Shown: one piece after another, positions 34,255 to 43,577 of the stretch
Numbering within the stretch: the first letter of the stretch is position 1
Layout: each line of letters begins with the position of its first letter
Source of the DNA: Devosia sp. SD17-2
GTDB lineage: Bacteria > Pseudomonadota > Alphaproteobacteria > Rhizobiales > Devosiaceae
Assembly (NCBI RefSeq): GCF_029201565.1
Contig: NZ_CP104002.1
Location: 2,621,001 to 2,685,000, forward strand
Direction: 5' to 3'
DNA: 64,000 nucleotides
Notes under the pieces: model-generated
Databases searched by the model: none
Seen by the model: the letters and a program-made list of their open reading frames with translations, nothing else
What the model was told of the DNA's origin: nothing
Program-made: the position numbers and the translations under genes

Positions 34255-35007
34255 CTAGCGCTTGAACAAAACCCCACCGAGCCAGCCCGTCAGCAAAGCC
34301 AAAAGGATGGTCGCAAAACCATAGAGTGCTGGGTTCATCCGGGCGGTGTCGGCGACGAAGCGCTCAAAACCTTGGGTGCGCACGGTAAATCGCGTTGTCG
34401 CCTCGCCGACAATCTGGCCATTGGAAAAGACGAGCGCCCGCGCGAGATAAAGCCCATTAGTGACGTCGGAGGCCAGCGGCACTCTTACCGAGAAGGCCGT
34501 GGGGGACAGCATGTTGACCCCGCGCTCCTCTTCGACGAACCGGCCCGAGCGACGCATGAGCCGCACGAATTCAGCGTCGAAATCTTCGGCCCCCTCATCG
34601 CTTCGGGCGAGAACGGCCATGCCGGGAAGGCTCAGTCGCGGCTGGCCGATGATCTCGGGATCGGCGATCTGCGCGAGAGGACTGCTGGAGAGGATAGCGT
34701 AATAGCTCGGAGTGGCGGCGTAGTGCGCCGAACCGCTGTTGAGGAAGAGCCCGAACTGCCGCTCTTTTTCGCGCACCACCCAGTCTGACGATGGGCCTTG
34801 TACGAGGACCACCACTGAATAGGGACCGCTCGGCGCGCCGGCTGTCGGCTCGATATTGCCGAACAGCGTAATCGCCTGCCCGCGGAAGTTGGAGTGTACG
34901 GCCACGACCGGGTCCGAATTGACGAACACCACCTCGACCTGGTCCTGTGCGAACGCCGCAGAAACCAAAGCGAAAAAGGCGAGGATCACGCACTGGAAAT
35001 GCCGCAT
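34255..35007 (-). CDS. TIGR02186 family protein, membrane-anchored partner of TauE/SafE
   Basis: Protein of 250 residues with a cleavable signal sequence (MRHFQCVILAFFALVSAAFA), a periplasmic beta-rich domain (VEVVFVNSDPVVAVHSNFRG) and one C-terminal membrane helix (ATILLALLTGWLGGVLFKR). It matches the conserved hypothetical family TIGR02186, which is habitually encoded next to TauE/SafE permeases. The start ATG at 35007 overlaps the TauE/SafE stop as ATGA; the same frame is open far upstream, but that stretch lies in the permease gene. It presumably works with the permease in moving sulfur oxyanions or organosulfonates across the membrane. Confidence 0.8.
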   Translation of the reverse strand: MRHFQCVILAFFALVSAAFAQDQVEVVFVNSDPVVAVHSNFRGQAITLFGNIEPTAGAPSGPYSVVVLVQGPSSDWVVREKERQFGLFLNSGSAHYAATPSYYAILSSSPLAQIADPEIIGQPRLSLPGMAVLARSDEGAEDFDAEFVRLMRRSGRFVEEERGVNMLSPTAFSVRVPLASDVTNGLYLARALVFSNGQIVGEATTRFTVRTQGFERFVADTARMNPALYGFATILLALLTGWLGGVLFKR

Positions 35008-35939
35008 CAGACTTCTCCGAACCCGAGCTTTGTCAGCGTGAAAGGATCGTCCGGAGAGATCAGGACGCCGAGCCCGAAACGGATGGCAATGGCGAGAATC
35101 AATATTGCCAGCAGCACGCGCAATTTCTCCCCGGGCAGGTGCTGCCCCGCCGAAGCGCCGAACTGCGCCCCGGCCACGCTGCCGACCATGAGGCAGAAGG
35201 CAAGGATGGTGTCGACCGACTGGGTCTGCAGGGCATGGAGAAAGCACGTAACAGCCATGACGGCGAGGAGGTGAAGCAGCGAGGTGCCCACGACCACCTT
35301 GCCGGGAACGCGCAGGATATACACCAGCGCCGGAACGAGCACGAAGCCACCACCAATGCCCAGCAGGGCCCCGATAATGCCGATAACAAAGCCGATCAAC
35401 ACAACGGGGATGACCGAGATATAGAGCTGGGATTTGCGAAAGCGGGTCCGGAGCGGCAGGCGCTGCACCCACGAAACCTGCCCACGCGGCCGCTGGCTGA
35501 CGGCAGATTTGCCGCTTCGGCTCTTGAGCAGCGCCCGAACCGACTCGATGAACATCATCGTGCCCACCGATCCGAGGAGGATGAGGTAGCCGAGGGACAA
35601 GAAGAGATCAACCTGCCCCCAGGCATTGAAAAGGCCGAAAAGCCAGACGCCAAGGGCTGAGCCGAATACACCCCCGAGGATGAGGAAGCCCCCCATCTTG
35701 GCGTCCATCGCGCCACGGCGGAAATAGGACAGCGCGCCCGATGTCGATGATGCCACAACCTGCGCTGTGACAGAGGCGACAGCCACTGGTGCCGGAACGC
35801 CGGTGAAGAGCAGCATGGGCGTCAGCAGGAACCCGCCACCGACCCCGAAAATTCCAGAAATGAATCCGATGGCCGCGCCGATCCCGAGGAGGAAAAACAG
35901 GTCGACTGAAAGCTCGGCGATCGGCAGATAGATGGGCAT
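35007..35939 (-). CDS. Sulfite exporter TauE/SafE family permease
   Basis: Polytopic inner-membrane protein of 310 residues with about eight hydrophobic helices and two similar halves, each starting with a glycine-rich signature: GFISGIFGVGGGFLLTPML near residue 25 and GIIGALLGIGGGFVLVPALV near residue 190. That repeated GxxGGGFLLTP-like motif is diagnostic for TauE/SafE. Known members export sulfite or sulfoacetate. It lies downstream of two sulfatases and a formylglycine-generating enzyme in the same orientation (66-bp gap), so sulfate or another sulfur anion released inside the cell is a reasonable cargo; that is inference. Confidence 0.9.
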   Translation of the reverse strand: MPIYLPIAELSVDLFFLLGIGAAIGFISGIFGVGGGFLLTPMLLFTGVPAPVAVASVTAQVVASSTSGALSYFRRGAMDAKMGGFLILGGVFGSALGVWLFGLFNAWGQVDLFLSLGYLILLGSVGTMMFIESVRALLKSRSGKSAVSQRPRGQVSWVQRLPLRTRFRKSQLYISVIPVVLIGFVIGIIGALLGIGGGFVLVPALVYILRVPGKVVVGTSLLHLLAVMAVTCFLHALQTQSVDTILAFCLMVGSVAGAQFGASAGQHLPGEKLRVLLAILILAIAIRFGLGVLISPDDPFTLTKLGFGEV

Positions 35940-36005
35940 TGACGCGCCCTTTAAGTACAGTGCTGTCCGCCTGGGCGGACATGGGAAGATCAGGTCGTTG
36001 AGGGG

Positions 36006-36947
36006 CTAGAGATCGTAAGCAACGCGGAAGCCTGCATTGCTCGCGGCGCTATCGGGGCTCAGGGCCATACGTGCCGCTATACGATAGCGATAGCAATAGG
36101 AAATGTGGCACAGGAACGATCCGCCCTTGAGCACTTTTTCCTGATGCTTCAGCGCTTCGCTGTTGCGCAGCTTCGCCTGCTTGGAGAGTGAGCGGACACG
36201 AAAGCTGTCGCGGGTCCATTCCCATACATTTCCAGACATCGCGTAAAAGCCAAGCTCGTTCGGAGCAAAGCTTCGCGCTGGAGCGGTCCGCTCAAAACCA
36301 TCGAGAGCCGTGTTCTGTCGGGGGAATGCGCCCTGCCAGATATTGGCGTGGATCACTTGATCATTGGGCTCTCCCTCGCCCCAGGGGAATCGCCTGCGTA
36401 CAGCTCCGCCGCGCGCCGCATGCTCCCATTCTGCCTCGGTCGGCAATCGCCCGCCAACCCAGGCAGCGAAGGCCTGTGCATCGGCCCAGGAGATTTGAGT
36501 GACTGGATGGTCGAGGCGCTCATCGATGGCGCTTCCGGGCCCCTCGGGCTGACGCCAATTCGCGCCATCGATCTTGTGCCACCATGGCAGGCCCGAGCCC
36601 ACTGACGCCGCTGCCGCGAGATGTTCTGCGTCGCTGAAAAACACTGCCGACCAGCCAAAGCGCTCGGCTTCGGTGACATAGCCGGTTGCATCCACAAAGG
36701 CGGCGAAGCGAGCGACGGTTACCGTCTCTGCTTCCAGCCCAAAGTCGGCAAGGATGACCTCGCGTTCCGGGCCCTCCCCATCCTGGGGAATTTCGGGCGA
36801 ATTGGTGCCGACAAAACTTCGGCCGCCGCGCACCTTGATCATATTGTGGGGAGCGCCAACCGAAGTCGGCGCGCCCAGTGGAGAGGAGGCTGAAAGCGCC
36901 TCCCCTGCCGTCAGTGCGGATCGGGACGAACCGCAGCAATTGCTCAT
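36006..36947 (-). CDS. Formylglycine-generating enzyme (sulfatase activator)
   Basis: SUMF1-type copper-dependent oxidase, 313 residues, which converts the active-site Cys of sulfatases to C-alpha-formylglycine. Family blocks: GGRSFVGTNSPEIPQDGEGP near the start, RLPTEAEWEHAARGG, SGNVWEWTRD, and the catalytic region KGGSFLCHISYCYRYRIAAR with the essential cysteine pair (C280 and C285), so this is a genuine activator and not a catalytically silent homologue. The N-terminus MSNCC is a feature seen in bacterial members. ATG 36947 overlaps the GH3 stop; no signal peptide, so it works in the cytoplasm, where both neighbouring sulfatases are made. Confidence 0.93.
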   Translation of the reverse strand: MSNCCGSSRSALTAGEALSASSPLGAPTSVGAPHNMIKVRGGRSFVGTNSPEIPQDGEGPEREVILADFGLEAETVTVARFAAFVDATGYVTEAERFGWSAVFFSDAEHLAAAASVGSGLPWWHKIDGANWRQPEGPGSAIDERLDHPVTQISWADAQAFAAWVGGRLPTEAEWEHAARGGAVRRRFPWGEGEPNDQVIHANIWQGAFPRQNTALDGFERTAPARSFAPNELGFYAMSGNVWEWTRDSFRVRSLSKQAKLRNSEALKHQEKVLKGGSFLCHISYCYRYRIAARMALSPDSAASNAGFRVAYDL

Positions 36948-39409
36948 GGCCGCATCTCTATCACAGTGCTCCACTCGACTTCGGCGGTCAGAACGGGCGT
37001 ATCGGCATCCGTCGCCACGATCAACTTGTATGCGCCGGGAGCCGCCACCCACAATTGCCGTTCCACATCGAAATAGGCGAAGGCGCGGGCGTCGAGGTCC
37101 AGCGTGGCGCGACGGCTTTCGCCCGCCTGCAGTTCCAGCTTGGCGAACGCCTTGAGTTCCTTGGCAGGCCGATCGACCGGCGCTGCCGTGGGAGCCACAT
37201 AAAGCTGGACCACGGCCGAGCCTTTTCTGTCACCCAGATTGCGGACATCAAGGCTAACGCTGACGGCGCCGTCGGTCTCAAATCGGCTACTGTCCACCGA
37301 CAGGTTTTCGTAGCCAAAGCGCGTGTAGCTGAGCCCAAAACCGAAGGGGAACAGCGTGCTGATGCCGTGCTTGTCATAGTGGCGATAGCCGATATTGAGG
37401 CCTTCGCGATATTCCACCTGGCCATCAATGCCGGGGTAGACCAGCGGATCCTGGCTGAACGCCGGATTGTCGGACCAGCGGATCGGGAAACTCTGCGGCA
37501 AGCGGCCACCAGGCTCTTCCTTGCCCGTGAGAACATCGGCAATCGCGTTGCCGGTTTCCTGACCGGGGTACCAGGCCTGCAGCAGGCCGGCGACCTGATC
37601 GAGCCATGGCATTTCAACGGGACCACCGGTTTGCAGCACGACGATCGTGTTGGCATTGGCGCCGGCGACTGCCGCCACGAGTTCGTTCTGGCGACCAGGC
37701 AGTTCGATGGCAGGCAGATCGCTGCCCTCCGTGTCCCATTCGCCATTGCGGCCGACAAACACCAGCGCCACATCAGCGTCCGCCGCGAGGCGTGCAGCAT
37801 CTGCGATGTGTTCGCTCCCCAGCGGCAGGCCGATGCCCATGCGGAAGGCGGCGACGCCAAGCACAGAAAAGTCTTTCGCGGCAAATTCGATGACGATTTC
37901 CGCCGGCTGACCGGCCTCGAGTGGCAGTTCGCCCACCACTTCGTCGCAACCTTCCTCAAAGAAGGTGTGGCCCTTGGACCAATTCGTCCATGCGTCAGCA
38001 ACGAGGAGGCCATTGACGTAGACACGCGACAGCCCGGCAGAGGCGATGCCGACGCGATAGGTACCCGTGTGTTCCGGCACGAATTGAGCCGTCAGGCGTG
38101 CTGAAAAATCGCTCGCCGGCAGCTTTCCGGCTGCAACACGGCCCACCCAGAAGGCTTCGGCACCCTGCATCTTCTCGGTATGAACGACTTCGCCGCCGAG
38201 CTTCCGGTCGCCAAAGAACTCCACTGTCAGCTCAGACGGGAGCAATGGTTCATAGCGCGTGTTGCCGCAGCCTTGCGCGTAGGTCAGTTGCTCTTCACCG
38301 CAAGCAGCAACGAGCCCTTCCCATGGAGAAACGCGGTAGTGCGGATTGATCTGGGAGGAGCCGCCACCCATGATCTGGGCAACCTTGGCGTTGGGACCGA
38401 TGACGGCGATGCGCTGCCCGGGCTTAAGCGGCAGGACGTTATCGTTCTTGAGCAGCACTGCGCCTTCGGCACCGGCGCGACGGATCAGTGCACGGTTTTC
38501 GGGGCGATCTTCGGCCCGCTCTTCGAAGGGACGGAAATCGGAAATCGCTCCAGTCCATTCCATGACGGAGAGCACAGAGCGGACGCGCTCACGGACGGTT
38601 TCGCGAGAGACGTCACCGGCTTCCACGGCGGCGACCAGCTTGGCGCCACGATCGCGAGCGGGGCCCGGCATCTCGAGATCGAGACCAGCATTGACCGTGG
38701 GCGCAGTGGAATGGGAGCCGAACCAGTCGGACATGACGATGCCGTCAAAGCCCCATTCGCCGCGCAGAACGTCGGTCAACAGCCAGTTATGCTCGGAAGC
38801 AAAGGTGCCGTTGATCTTGTTGTAGGCGGTCATGACGCCCTTGGTGCCCGCCTTTTTGACCGCCCACTCGAAGGGGATCAGATAGATTTCGCGCAGGCTT
38901 CGCTCGTCGATGACCGAGCTCATCGTGGTGCGCTCGATCTCGGACTCATTGCCGGCAAAATGCTTGATCGTGGCCGAAATGCCGTTTTCCTGCAGGCCGA
39001 TGATGTAGGCCGAGGCCAGTTCGGCGGTGAGGATCGGGTCCTCGGAATAGCATTCGAAGTTGCGGCCATTGGTGACCGAGCGCTGGATGTTGACCGTGGG
39101 GGCCAGCAGCATATGCGCGTTTTTGGATTTCACCTCACCCGCAAGAGCAGCGCCAACCTCATGGAGAAGCTCAACATTCCAGGTTGCCCCGAGGCCGATG
39201 CCGACGGGGAATGCCGCCGCCTTGACGCCGCCCAGCAGGCCGCCGCCACCGCGGGCACCATTGGGGCCGTCCGAGACGCGCAGCTTGCCGATGCCGAGCC
39301 GCTCGATGGAAGGCAGGGACCAGAAGTCCTCGCCCGAGAGCAGGGAGACCTGCTCCTCGAGAGTCATCGCATCCAGGAGGGCTTCGATTTTCTGGTTCAA
39401 ATTGGTCAT
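36944..39409 (-). CDS. Glycoside hydrolase family 3 beta-glycosidase with PA14 insertion
   Basis: GH3 enzyme of 821 residues. The N-terminal barrel carries KHFAGNESEIERT (150-162) and the nucleophile aspartate in GIVMSDWFG (D228). The second domain contains a PA14-like insertion around residues 390-530 (PEHTGTYRVGIASAGLSRVY), and a fibronectin III-like domain closes the protein. No signal peptide, so it acts on imported oligosaccharides in the cytoplasm. It lies between the sulfatase upstream (3 bases) and the activator gene downstream (overlap), so the substrate is probably a sulfated or desulfated glycoside. Confidence 0.93.
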   Translation of the reverse strand: MTNLNQKIEALLDAMTLEEQVSLLSGEDFWSLPSIERLGIGKLRVSDGPNGARGGGGLLGGVKAAAFPVGIGLGATWNVELLHEVGAALAGEVKSKNAHMLLAPTVNIQRSVTNGRNFECYSEDPILTAELASAYIIGLQENGISATIKHFAGNESEIERTTMSSVIDERSLREIYLIPFEWAVKKAGTKGVMTAYNKINGTFASEHNWLLTDVLRGEWGFDGIVMSDWFGSHSTAPTVNAGLDLEMPGPARDRGAKLVAAVEAGDVSRETVRERVRSVLSVMEWTGAISDFRPFEERAEDRPENRALIRRAGAEGAVLLKNDNVLPLKPGQRIAVIGPNAKVAQIMGGGSSQINPHYRVSPWEGLVAACGEEQLTYAQGCGNTRYEPLLPSELTVEFFGDRKLGGEVVHTEKMQGAEAFWVGRVAAGKLPASDFSARLTAQFVPEHTGTYRVGIASAGLSRVYVNGLLVADAWTNWSKGHTFFEEGCDEVVGELPLEAGQPAEIVIEFAAKDFSVLGVAAFRMGIGLPLGSEHIADAARLAADADVALVFVGRNGEWDTEGSDLPAIELPGRQNELVAAVAGANANTIVVLQTGGPVEMPWLDQVAGLLQAWYPGQETGNAIADVLTGKEEPGGRLPQSFPIRWSDNPAFSQDPLVYPGIDGQVEYREGLNIGYRHYDKHGISTLFPFGFGLSYTRFGYENLSVDSSRFETDGAVSVSLDVRNLGDRKGSAVVQLYVAPTAAPVDRPAKELKAFAKLELQAGESRRATLDLDARAFAYFDVERQLWVAAPGAYKLIVATDADTPVLTAEVEWSTVIEMRP

Positions 39410-39412
39410 CGG

Positions 39413-40957
39413 TCAGGCTGCCAGGCTGGACAGCACTGCGGCGCTGTCGTGTTCAGGAATGTCACCAATCTCGGCCATCTTCTGATCGAGCTGAGACAAC
39501 ATATGTTTGAAAACAGAGGCATAGGCGGGATCGTTGGCAAGGTTGACCAGCTCGTGCGGGTCGCTCTCACAGTCGAACAGCTCCCACTCGGGGGCCGCGC
39601 CATTGGGGCGGGCGCCGAGCTGTCCGAGGTCGTCATTGTACCAATAGATCAGCTTGTAACGGGGATCGCGCACACCGTAATGGGCCCAGCACTCGTGGAT
39701 TTCGTCGTTATGCATCCAGTAGCGGTGGTAGGTAAGTTGCTGCCACTGCTCAGGAGTTTTCCCCTCCAGCACCGGGCGCATGGAACGGCCCTGCATGTAG
39801 TTGGGGACCGGCAGTCCGGCATAGTCGAGGAAGGTGGGCGCGAAGTCGACATTGCAGGAAATGTCGCTGCTGACCGACCCTGCCGGGATGGCGTTCGGGT
39901 AGCGGACGAGGAACGGCATCTGCAGCGATTCCTCGTACATGAAGCGCTTGTCGAACCAGCCGTGCTCGCCCAGGAAGAAGCCCTGGTCCGAGGTGTAGAT
40001 GACTATCGTATTGTCGGCCAAGCCCTTTTCGTCGAGATAGTCGAGCAGTCGCCCGACGTTCTCGTCAATGGACTGGACCGTCCGCAGATAGCGCTTCATG
40101 TAGCGCTGGTATTTGAACTCGGCGAATTTGTCCGGGTCGTCGAAGGTGAAGTTCTCGCCGGTTGAGGCGCAGATGACCGTGGTGGTCTGGCCGGGCAGAA
40201 GCTCGGGGATCTTGCGCATCCACGGGATGAAGTCGAGCATCAGTGGGCCGACTTTTTCCGCAGGGCCAGAAGGGGTTACGAGACCAAGGTCCTCGTAGTT
40301 CATGTCCGAGCGGATGCGCATCTTGGCCGCGGCGGCGGCTGCGGCGCGGTTGGAATAGTCGTCGTTGAAGGTTTCGGGGAGCGGGATGTCCTCATCTGCC
40401 CAGAGGTGATTGTACTTCGGGTGCGGCTCGAAATTGCGGTGCGGGGCCTTGTGATGACACATCAGGAAGAACGGCTGATCGTCTGATTTCTTAATGAAAT
40501 CAAGGCTCAAGTCGGTGATGATGTCCGTGGCATATCCCGGGATGCGGCGGCTGCCATCGGGGAAGATAAATTTCGGGTCCCAGTAGTCGCCCTGCCCCGG
40601 CAACACCGCCCAGTCGTCGAAGCCGGTGGGATTGTGGGCCTTGCCCTCGCCCATATGCCACTTGCCGAACATGCCGGTGCGATAGCCGCCCTGCCGCAAG
40701 TGCTTGGCGACATTGGGCAATCTGTTGTCGATCTCGGTGTAGAGCGTGGTCACGCAGTTGACGTGATTATAGGTGCCGGTGAGGATCGCCGCCCGGCTGG
40801 GGGTGCAGATCGAGTTGGTGACGTAGGTTGCGTCGTGGCGCATGCCTTCGTTGGCCAATCGATCGATGTTGGGCGTTGAATTCAGCCCCGCGCCATAGGC
40901 GGAAATGGCCCGCGCGGCGTGGTCGTCGCTCATGATGAAGATGATATTCGGACGCAT
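39413..40957 (-). CDS. Sulfatase, Cys type (first copy)
   Basis: Arylsulfatase-fold hydrolase of 514 residues. The metal-binding MRPNIIFIMSDDHAARAIS (D11, D12) opens the protein and the modification motif SICTPSRAAILTG (C51, the residue to become formylglycine; R55) follows. Later GMFGKWHMGEGK contains the lysine-histidine pair, and NTIVIYTSDQGFFLGEHGW supplies the remaining Ca ligands. There is no signal peptide, which is unusual for bacterial sulfatases and points to cytoplasmic desulfation. It belongs to an operon with a second sulfatase, GH3 and the activating enzyme. Probable substrate: a sulfated mono- or oligosaccharide. Confidence 0.93.
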   Translation of the reverse strand: MRPNIIFIMSDDHAARAISAYGAGLNSTPNIDRLANEGMRHDATYVTNSICTPSRAAILTGTYNHVNCVTTLYTEIDNRLPNVAKHLRQGGYRTGMFGKWHMGEGKAHNPTGFDDWAVLPGQGDYWDPKFIFPDGSRRIPGYATDIITDLSLDFIKKSDDQPFFLMCHHKAPHRNFEPHPKYNHLWADEDIPLPETFNDDYSNRAAAAAAAKMRIRSDMNYEDLGLVTPSGPAEKVGPLMLDFIPWMRKIPELLPGQTTTVICASTGENFTFDDPDKFAEFKYQRYMKRYLRTVQSIDENVGRLLDYLDEKGLADNTIVIYTSDQGFFLGEHGWFDKRFMYEESLQMPFLVRYPNAIPAGSVSSDISCNVDFAPTFLDYAGLPVPNYMQGRSMRPVLEGKTPEQWQQLTYHRYWMHNDEIHECWAHYGVRDPRYKLIYWYNDDLGQLGARPNGAAPEWELFDCESDPHELVNLANDPAYASVFKHMLSQLDQKMAEIGDIPEHDSAAVLSSLAA

Positions 40958-40979
40958 GGTAACTTCCTGAATTCAAACG

Positions 40980-42761
40980 CTATTCTGCTGCAACTGCGCC
41001 CTGGAGCGCGTGCTCCAGACTGTCCAGTCGGGCCTTGTCGAGGTGGGGGACCATGCCGGCAATTTCGAGCAGGGTCTTGTCGCGGAAGATGGGCGGAATG
41101 GTGCCGCTGGACAGCGATGGCAACGCGTTCACCAACACCGCCTTGGTGTCACTATTTGCTAGCAGACTGTTGACGTTGAGGGTCGCAATCAGCGCATTTG
41201 GTGAGAACTCGTCGACATTTGGCGCGTGGCGCTGTCCCGCCTCGACCTGAGCCCATTGTTTGTCGATGAGCAGATGCTCTTCGGTGACCGGGCCGGTGGT
41301 GGGCAGACCCAGACGTTCGTACTGGCTGGGCGGGGCATCGTTCTCGCGCATGAGGCGGACGAGCATGTCGGCCATGCGCAATTCAAGCGCAGCGTCACGA
41401 AGGGGTGTGGTCTGGCCCGGGTCGGTTTCGAGGTCGTAGAGCAGCGTGCCGAATTCGGCGGGGCCGCGCATGGTCCAGCCGGTCATGCGCATGACCGGAG
41501 CGCCCTTGGTGAAGGAGAAGCCGGGGTGCATCCCGACGTCCTTGAACTCGCTGGGTTCAAAACGGGTGCGCATGTGTGTGGGCATGAGCGTGTGTTCGAG
41601 GAGCGGCGTATTGGCCGGTTCGGCGGAGGCGCGCATATAGACATAGCGCCCGTCGGTGACACTGACATGGCCGCCGAAGATGCCGAAGAGGCCCCCTTCG
41701 CGCACAGGCGTGTCGTTGGCGACAGTGTCCTTGAGCGGACGGCCCAGCATGTCGGGCGTCGGCTGGAGGCCGAAGAAGTCGAGTAGTGTCGGCGCGATGT
41801 CGATGGTCTGCACCAGCGACTGGCGGCGTTCACCGGCGACGCGGGAACGCGGGTCCCAGACGAAGAACGGGGTGTGGATGGTCTCGTCATACCAGGGCAT
41901 GACGGACTTGCCCCACCAGCCGCGCTCGCCCAGCATATAGCCGTGGTCGGTGCAGACGATGAGCATGGTGTCGTCCCACATGTTCTTTTCGTCCATGAGG
42001 TCGAGGACGCGCCCGAGATTGGCGTCGCACATGGAAAGCAGCGCGAGGTAACGCCGCTTGGCGTGTTCGATGGTCGAGCCGGATTCGGTGACCCGTGCAT
42101 AAGGCGGCCAATCGAAATCATCGCCATTATCGAGCGGACTGTCCGGATAGAGCCGGTGGTACTGGTCGTAGCTGAAGAAAGGCTCGTGCGGATCGAAGGT
42201 TTCGAGCTGCAGCATCCAGTTGTCAGCGGCGGCATTGGTCTCGATGAATTCGAGGCCGGCATTAAAGGTCAGCGTCTGGGGATGATCGGCCTCGTCTGAC
42301 AGATAGGTCCGGTTGATCCCGTCCTGGGTCTGCATGCGATAGAGGATATCCTTGAGGCGGGAGCTGTCGTTCTTGTCGACCACACCCTTCCAGAGATCGC
42401 CTTCCTGCCCGCGGAAGAACTCATAGCTCGAATAGCGGTTGTGATAGGTGGCGCCGCCATCTTCCCAATAGTGCTGATGGTCGGTGACCATGTGGGTGTA
42501 GACGCCGTTCCTGGAGAGGATCTCCGGCGCGGAATCGTCGAAGGGCTCGATGGGACCCCAGGAGCGGTGCAGGAAATTATAGCGGCCGGTGTGCAGCTCG
42601 CGACGCGCGGGCATGCAGGGCATGGAGCCGGCATAGCTGTTGTCGAAGGTCGCCGTGCGTTCGGCCAGCCGGGTGAAGTTGGGTGCGTGGGTCAGGACAT
42701 CGCCATAGGGCGGCAGGAGGCGCCGGTTCAGGCTGTCAAACATTACTACGATGGCACGCAT
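40980..42761 (-). CDS. Sulfatase, Cys type (second copy)
   Basis: Second sulfatase, 593 residues, of a different subfamily. N-terminus MRAIVVMFDSLNRRLLPPYG has the metal aspartate D9 and an asparagine where the first copy has histidine; SMPCMPARRELHTGRYN holds the modifiable C49 and R53. LIVCTDHGYMLGERGWWGK is the typical C-terminal metal site. Again no signal peptide. It is 22 bases upstream of the first sulfatase gene and 3 bases downstream of an ABC ATPase gene, tying desulfation to import. Sequence suggests a different sulfate ester position or sugar from the first copy. Confidence 0.92.
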   Translation of the reverse strand: MRAIVVMFDSLNRRLLPPYGDVLTHAPNFTRLAERTATFDNSYAGSMPCMPARRELHTGRYNFLHRSWGPIEPFDDSAPEILSRNGVYTHMVTDHQHYWEDGGATYHNRYSSYEFFRGQEGDLWKGVVDKNDSSRLKDILYRMQTQDGINRTYLSDEADHPQTLTFNAGLEFIETNAAADNWMLQLETFDPHEPFFSYDQYHRLYPDSPLDNGDDFDWPPYARVTESGSTIEHAKRRYLALLSMCDANLGRVLDLMDEKNMWDDTMLIVCTDHGYMLGERGWWGKSVMPWYDETIHTPFFVWDPRSRVAGERRQSLVQTIDIAPTLLDFFGLQPTPDMLGRPLKDTVANDTPVREGGLFGIFGGHVSVTDGRYVYMRASAEPANTPLLEHTLMPTHMRTRFEPSEFKDVGMHPGFSFTKGAPVMRMTGWTMRGPAEFGTLLYDLETDPGQTTPLRDAALELRMADMLVRLMRENDAPPSQYERLGLPTTGPVTEEHLLIDKQWAQVEAGQRHAPNVDEFSPNALIATLNVNSLLANSDTKAVLVNALPSLSSGTIPPIFRDKTLLEIAGMVPHLDKARLDSLEHALQGAVAAE

Positions 42762-42764
42762 AGA

Positions 42765-43577
42765 TCAGGCTCCGGCAGTAAGGGCACGAAAGGCAGCGCG
42801 GCGCTCGGCCTGACGCACGGGGTCGGCCACGGGGGCGGCCAGCAGCAGGCGACGGGTATAGTCGTGCTGGGGATGGGCAGTGACCTGATCGCACTCGCCG
42901 AACTCGACGATCTCCCCGCCCCGCATGACGGCGACACGGTGGGAGATGTGGCGGACCACCGACAGGTCGTGGCTAACGAAGAGATAGGCGACGCCGGTGC
43001 GCTCCTGGATCTCGACGAAGAGATCGAGCACGCGGGCCTGGGTCGAGAGATCGAGCGCCGAGACCGGCTCATCGCAGACGATCAGCTTTGGCGAGAGCGC
43101 CAGGGCCCGGGCGATCGCGACACGCTGGCGCTGGCCGCCGGAAAATTCCCGCGGGTAGCGATGGGCGGCGTCGCTCGGCAGGTTCACCTGATCGAGCAGG
43201 CCGCGCACGCGGGCCGTGGCGTCGGCCTTGCTGGCCTGACCACGGGCGACGATGGGCTCGACCAGAATATCCTCAATGGTCATCGAGGGATTGAGCGAGG
43301 TGTACGGGTCCTGGAACACAGCCTGAATGGAGGCCGCGTCGCCCTTGCGATCGCGCGGGGCGATGCCGGCGATCTCCTGGCCTTCAAAGCGGATACGCCC
43401 CGAGGTGACCGGACCAATGCCGAGGATGGCGCGACCCAGCGTGGTCTTGCCCGAACCGCTCTCGCCCACGAGGCCGACGGTTTCACCCGGACGGACGGTG
43501 AGGTTGATGTTCTTGAGGACGTGATGGTTGCCAAAGTGGGTGTTCACGTCGATGCATTCGACAATCAGATCGCTCAT
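42765..43577 (-). CDS. Peptide-type ABC transporter ATP-binding protein (OppF/DppF type, short)
   Basis: ATPase of 270 residues with Walker [16 protein letters not shown], signature SGGQRQRVAIARAL and Walker B LIVCDEPVSALDLSTQ. It lacks most of the C-terminal oligopeptide-type extension. Its start overlaps the stop of the permease-ATPase fusion by 4 bases. It should pair with the ATPase half of that fusion. The transporter is of the Opp/Dpp class, which in Hyphomicrobiales frequently imports oligosaccharides as well as peptides; the adjoining sulfatases suggest a sulfated saccharide. Confidence 0.93.
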   Translation of the reverse strand: MSDLIVECIDVNTHFGNHHVLKNINLTVRPGETVGLVGESGSGKTTLGRAILGIGPVTSGRIRFEGQEIAGIAPRDRKGDAASIQAVFQDPYTSLNPSMTIEDILVEPIVARGQASKADATARVRGLLDQVNLPSDAAHRYPREFSGGQRQRVAIARALALSPKLIVCDEPVSALDLSTQARVLDLFVEIQERTGVAYLFVSHDLSVVRHISHRVAVMRGGEIVEFGECDQVTAHPQHDYTRRLLLAAPVADPVRQAERRAAFRALTAGA

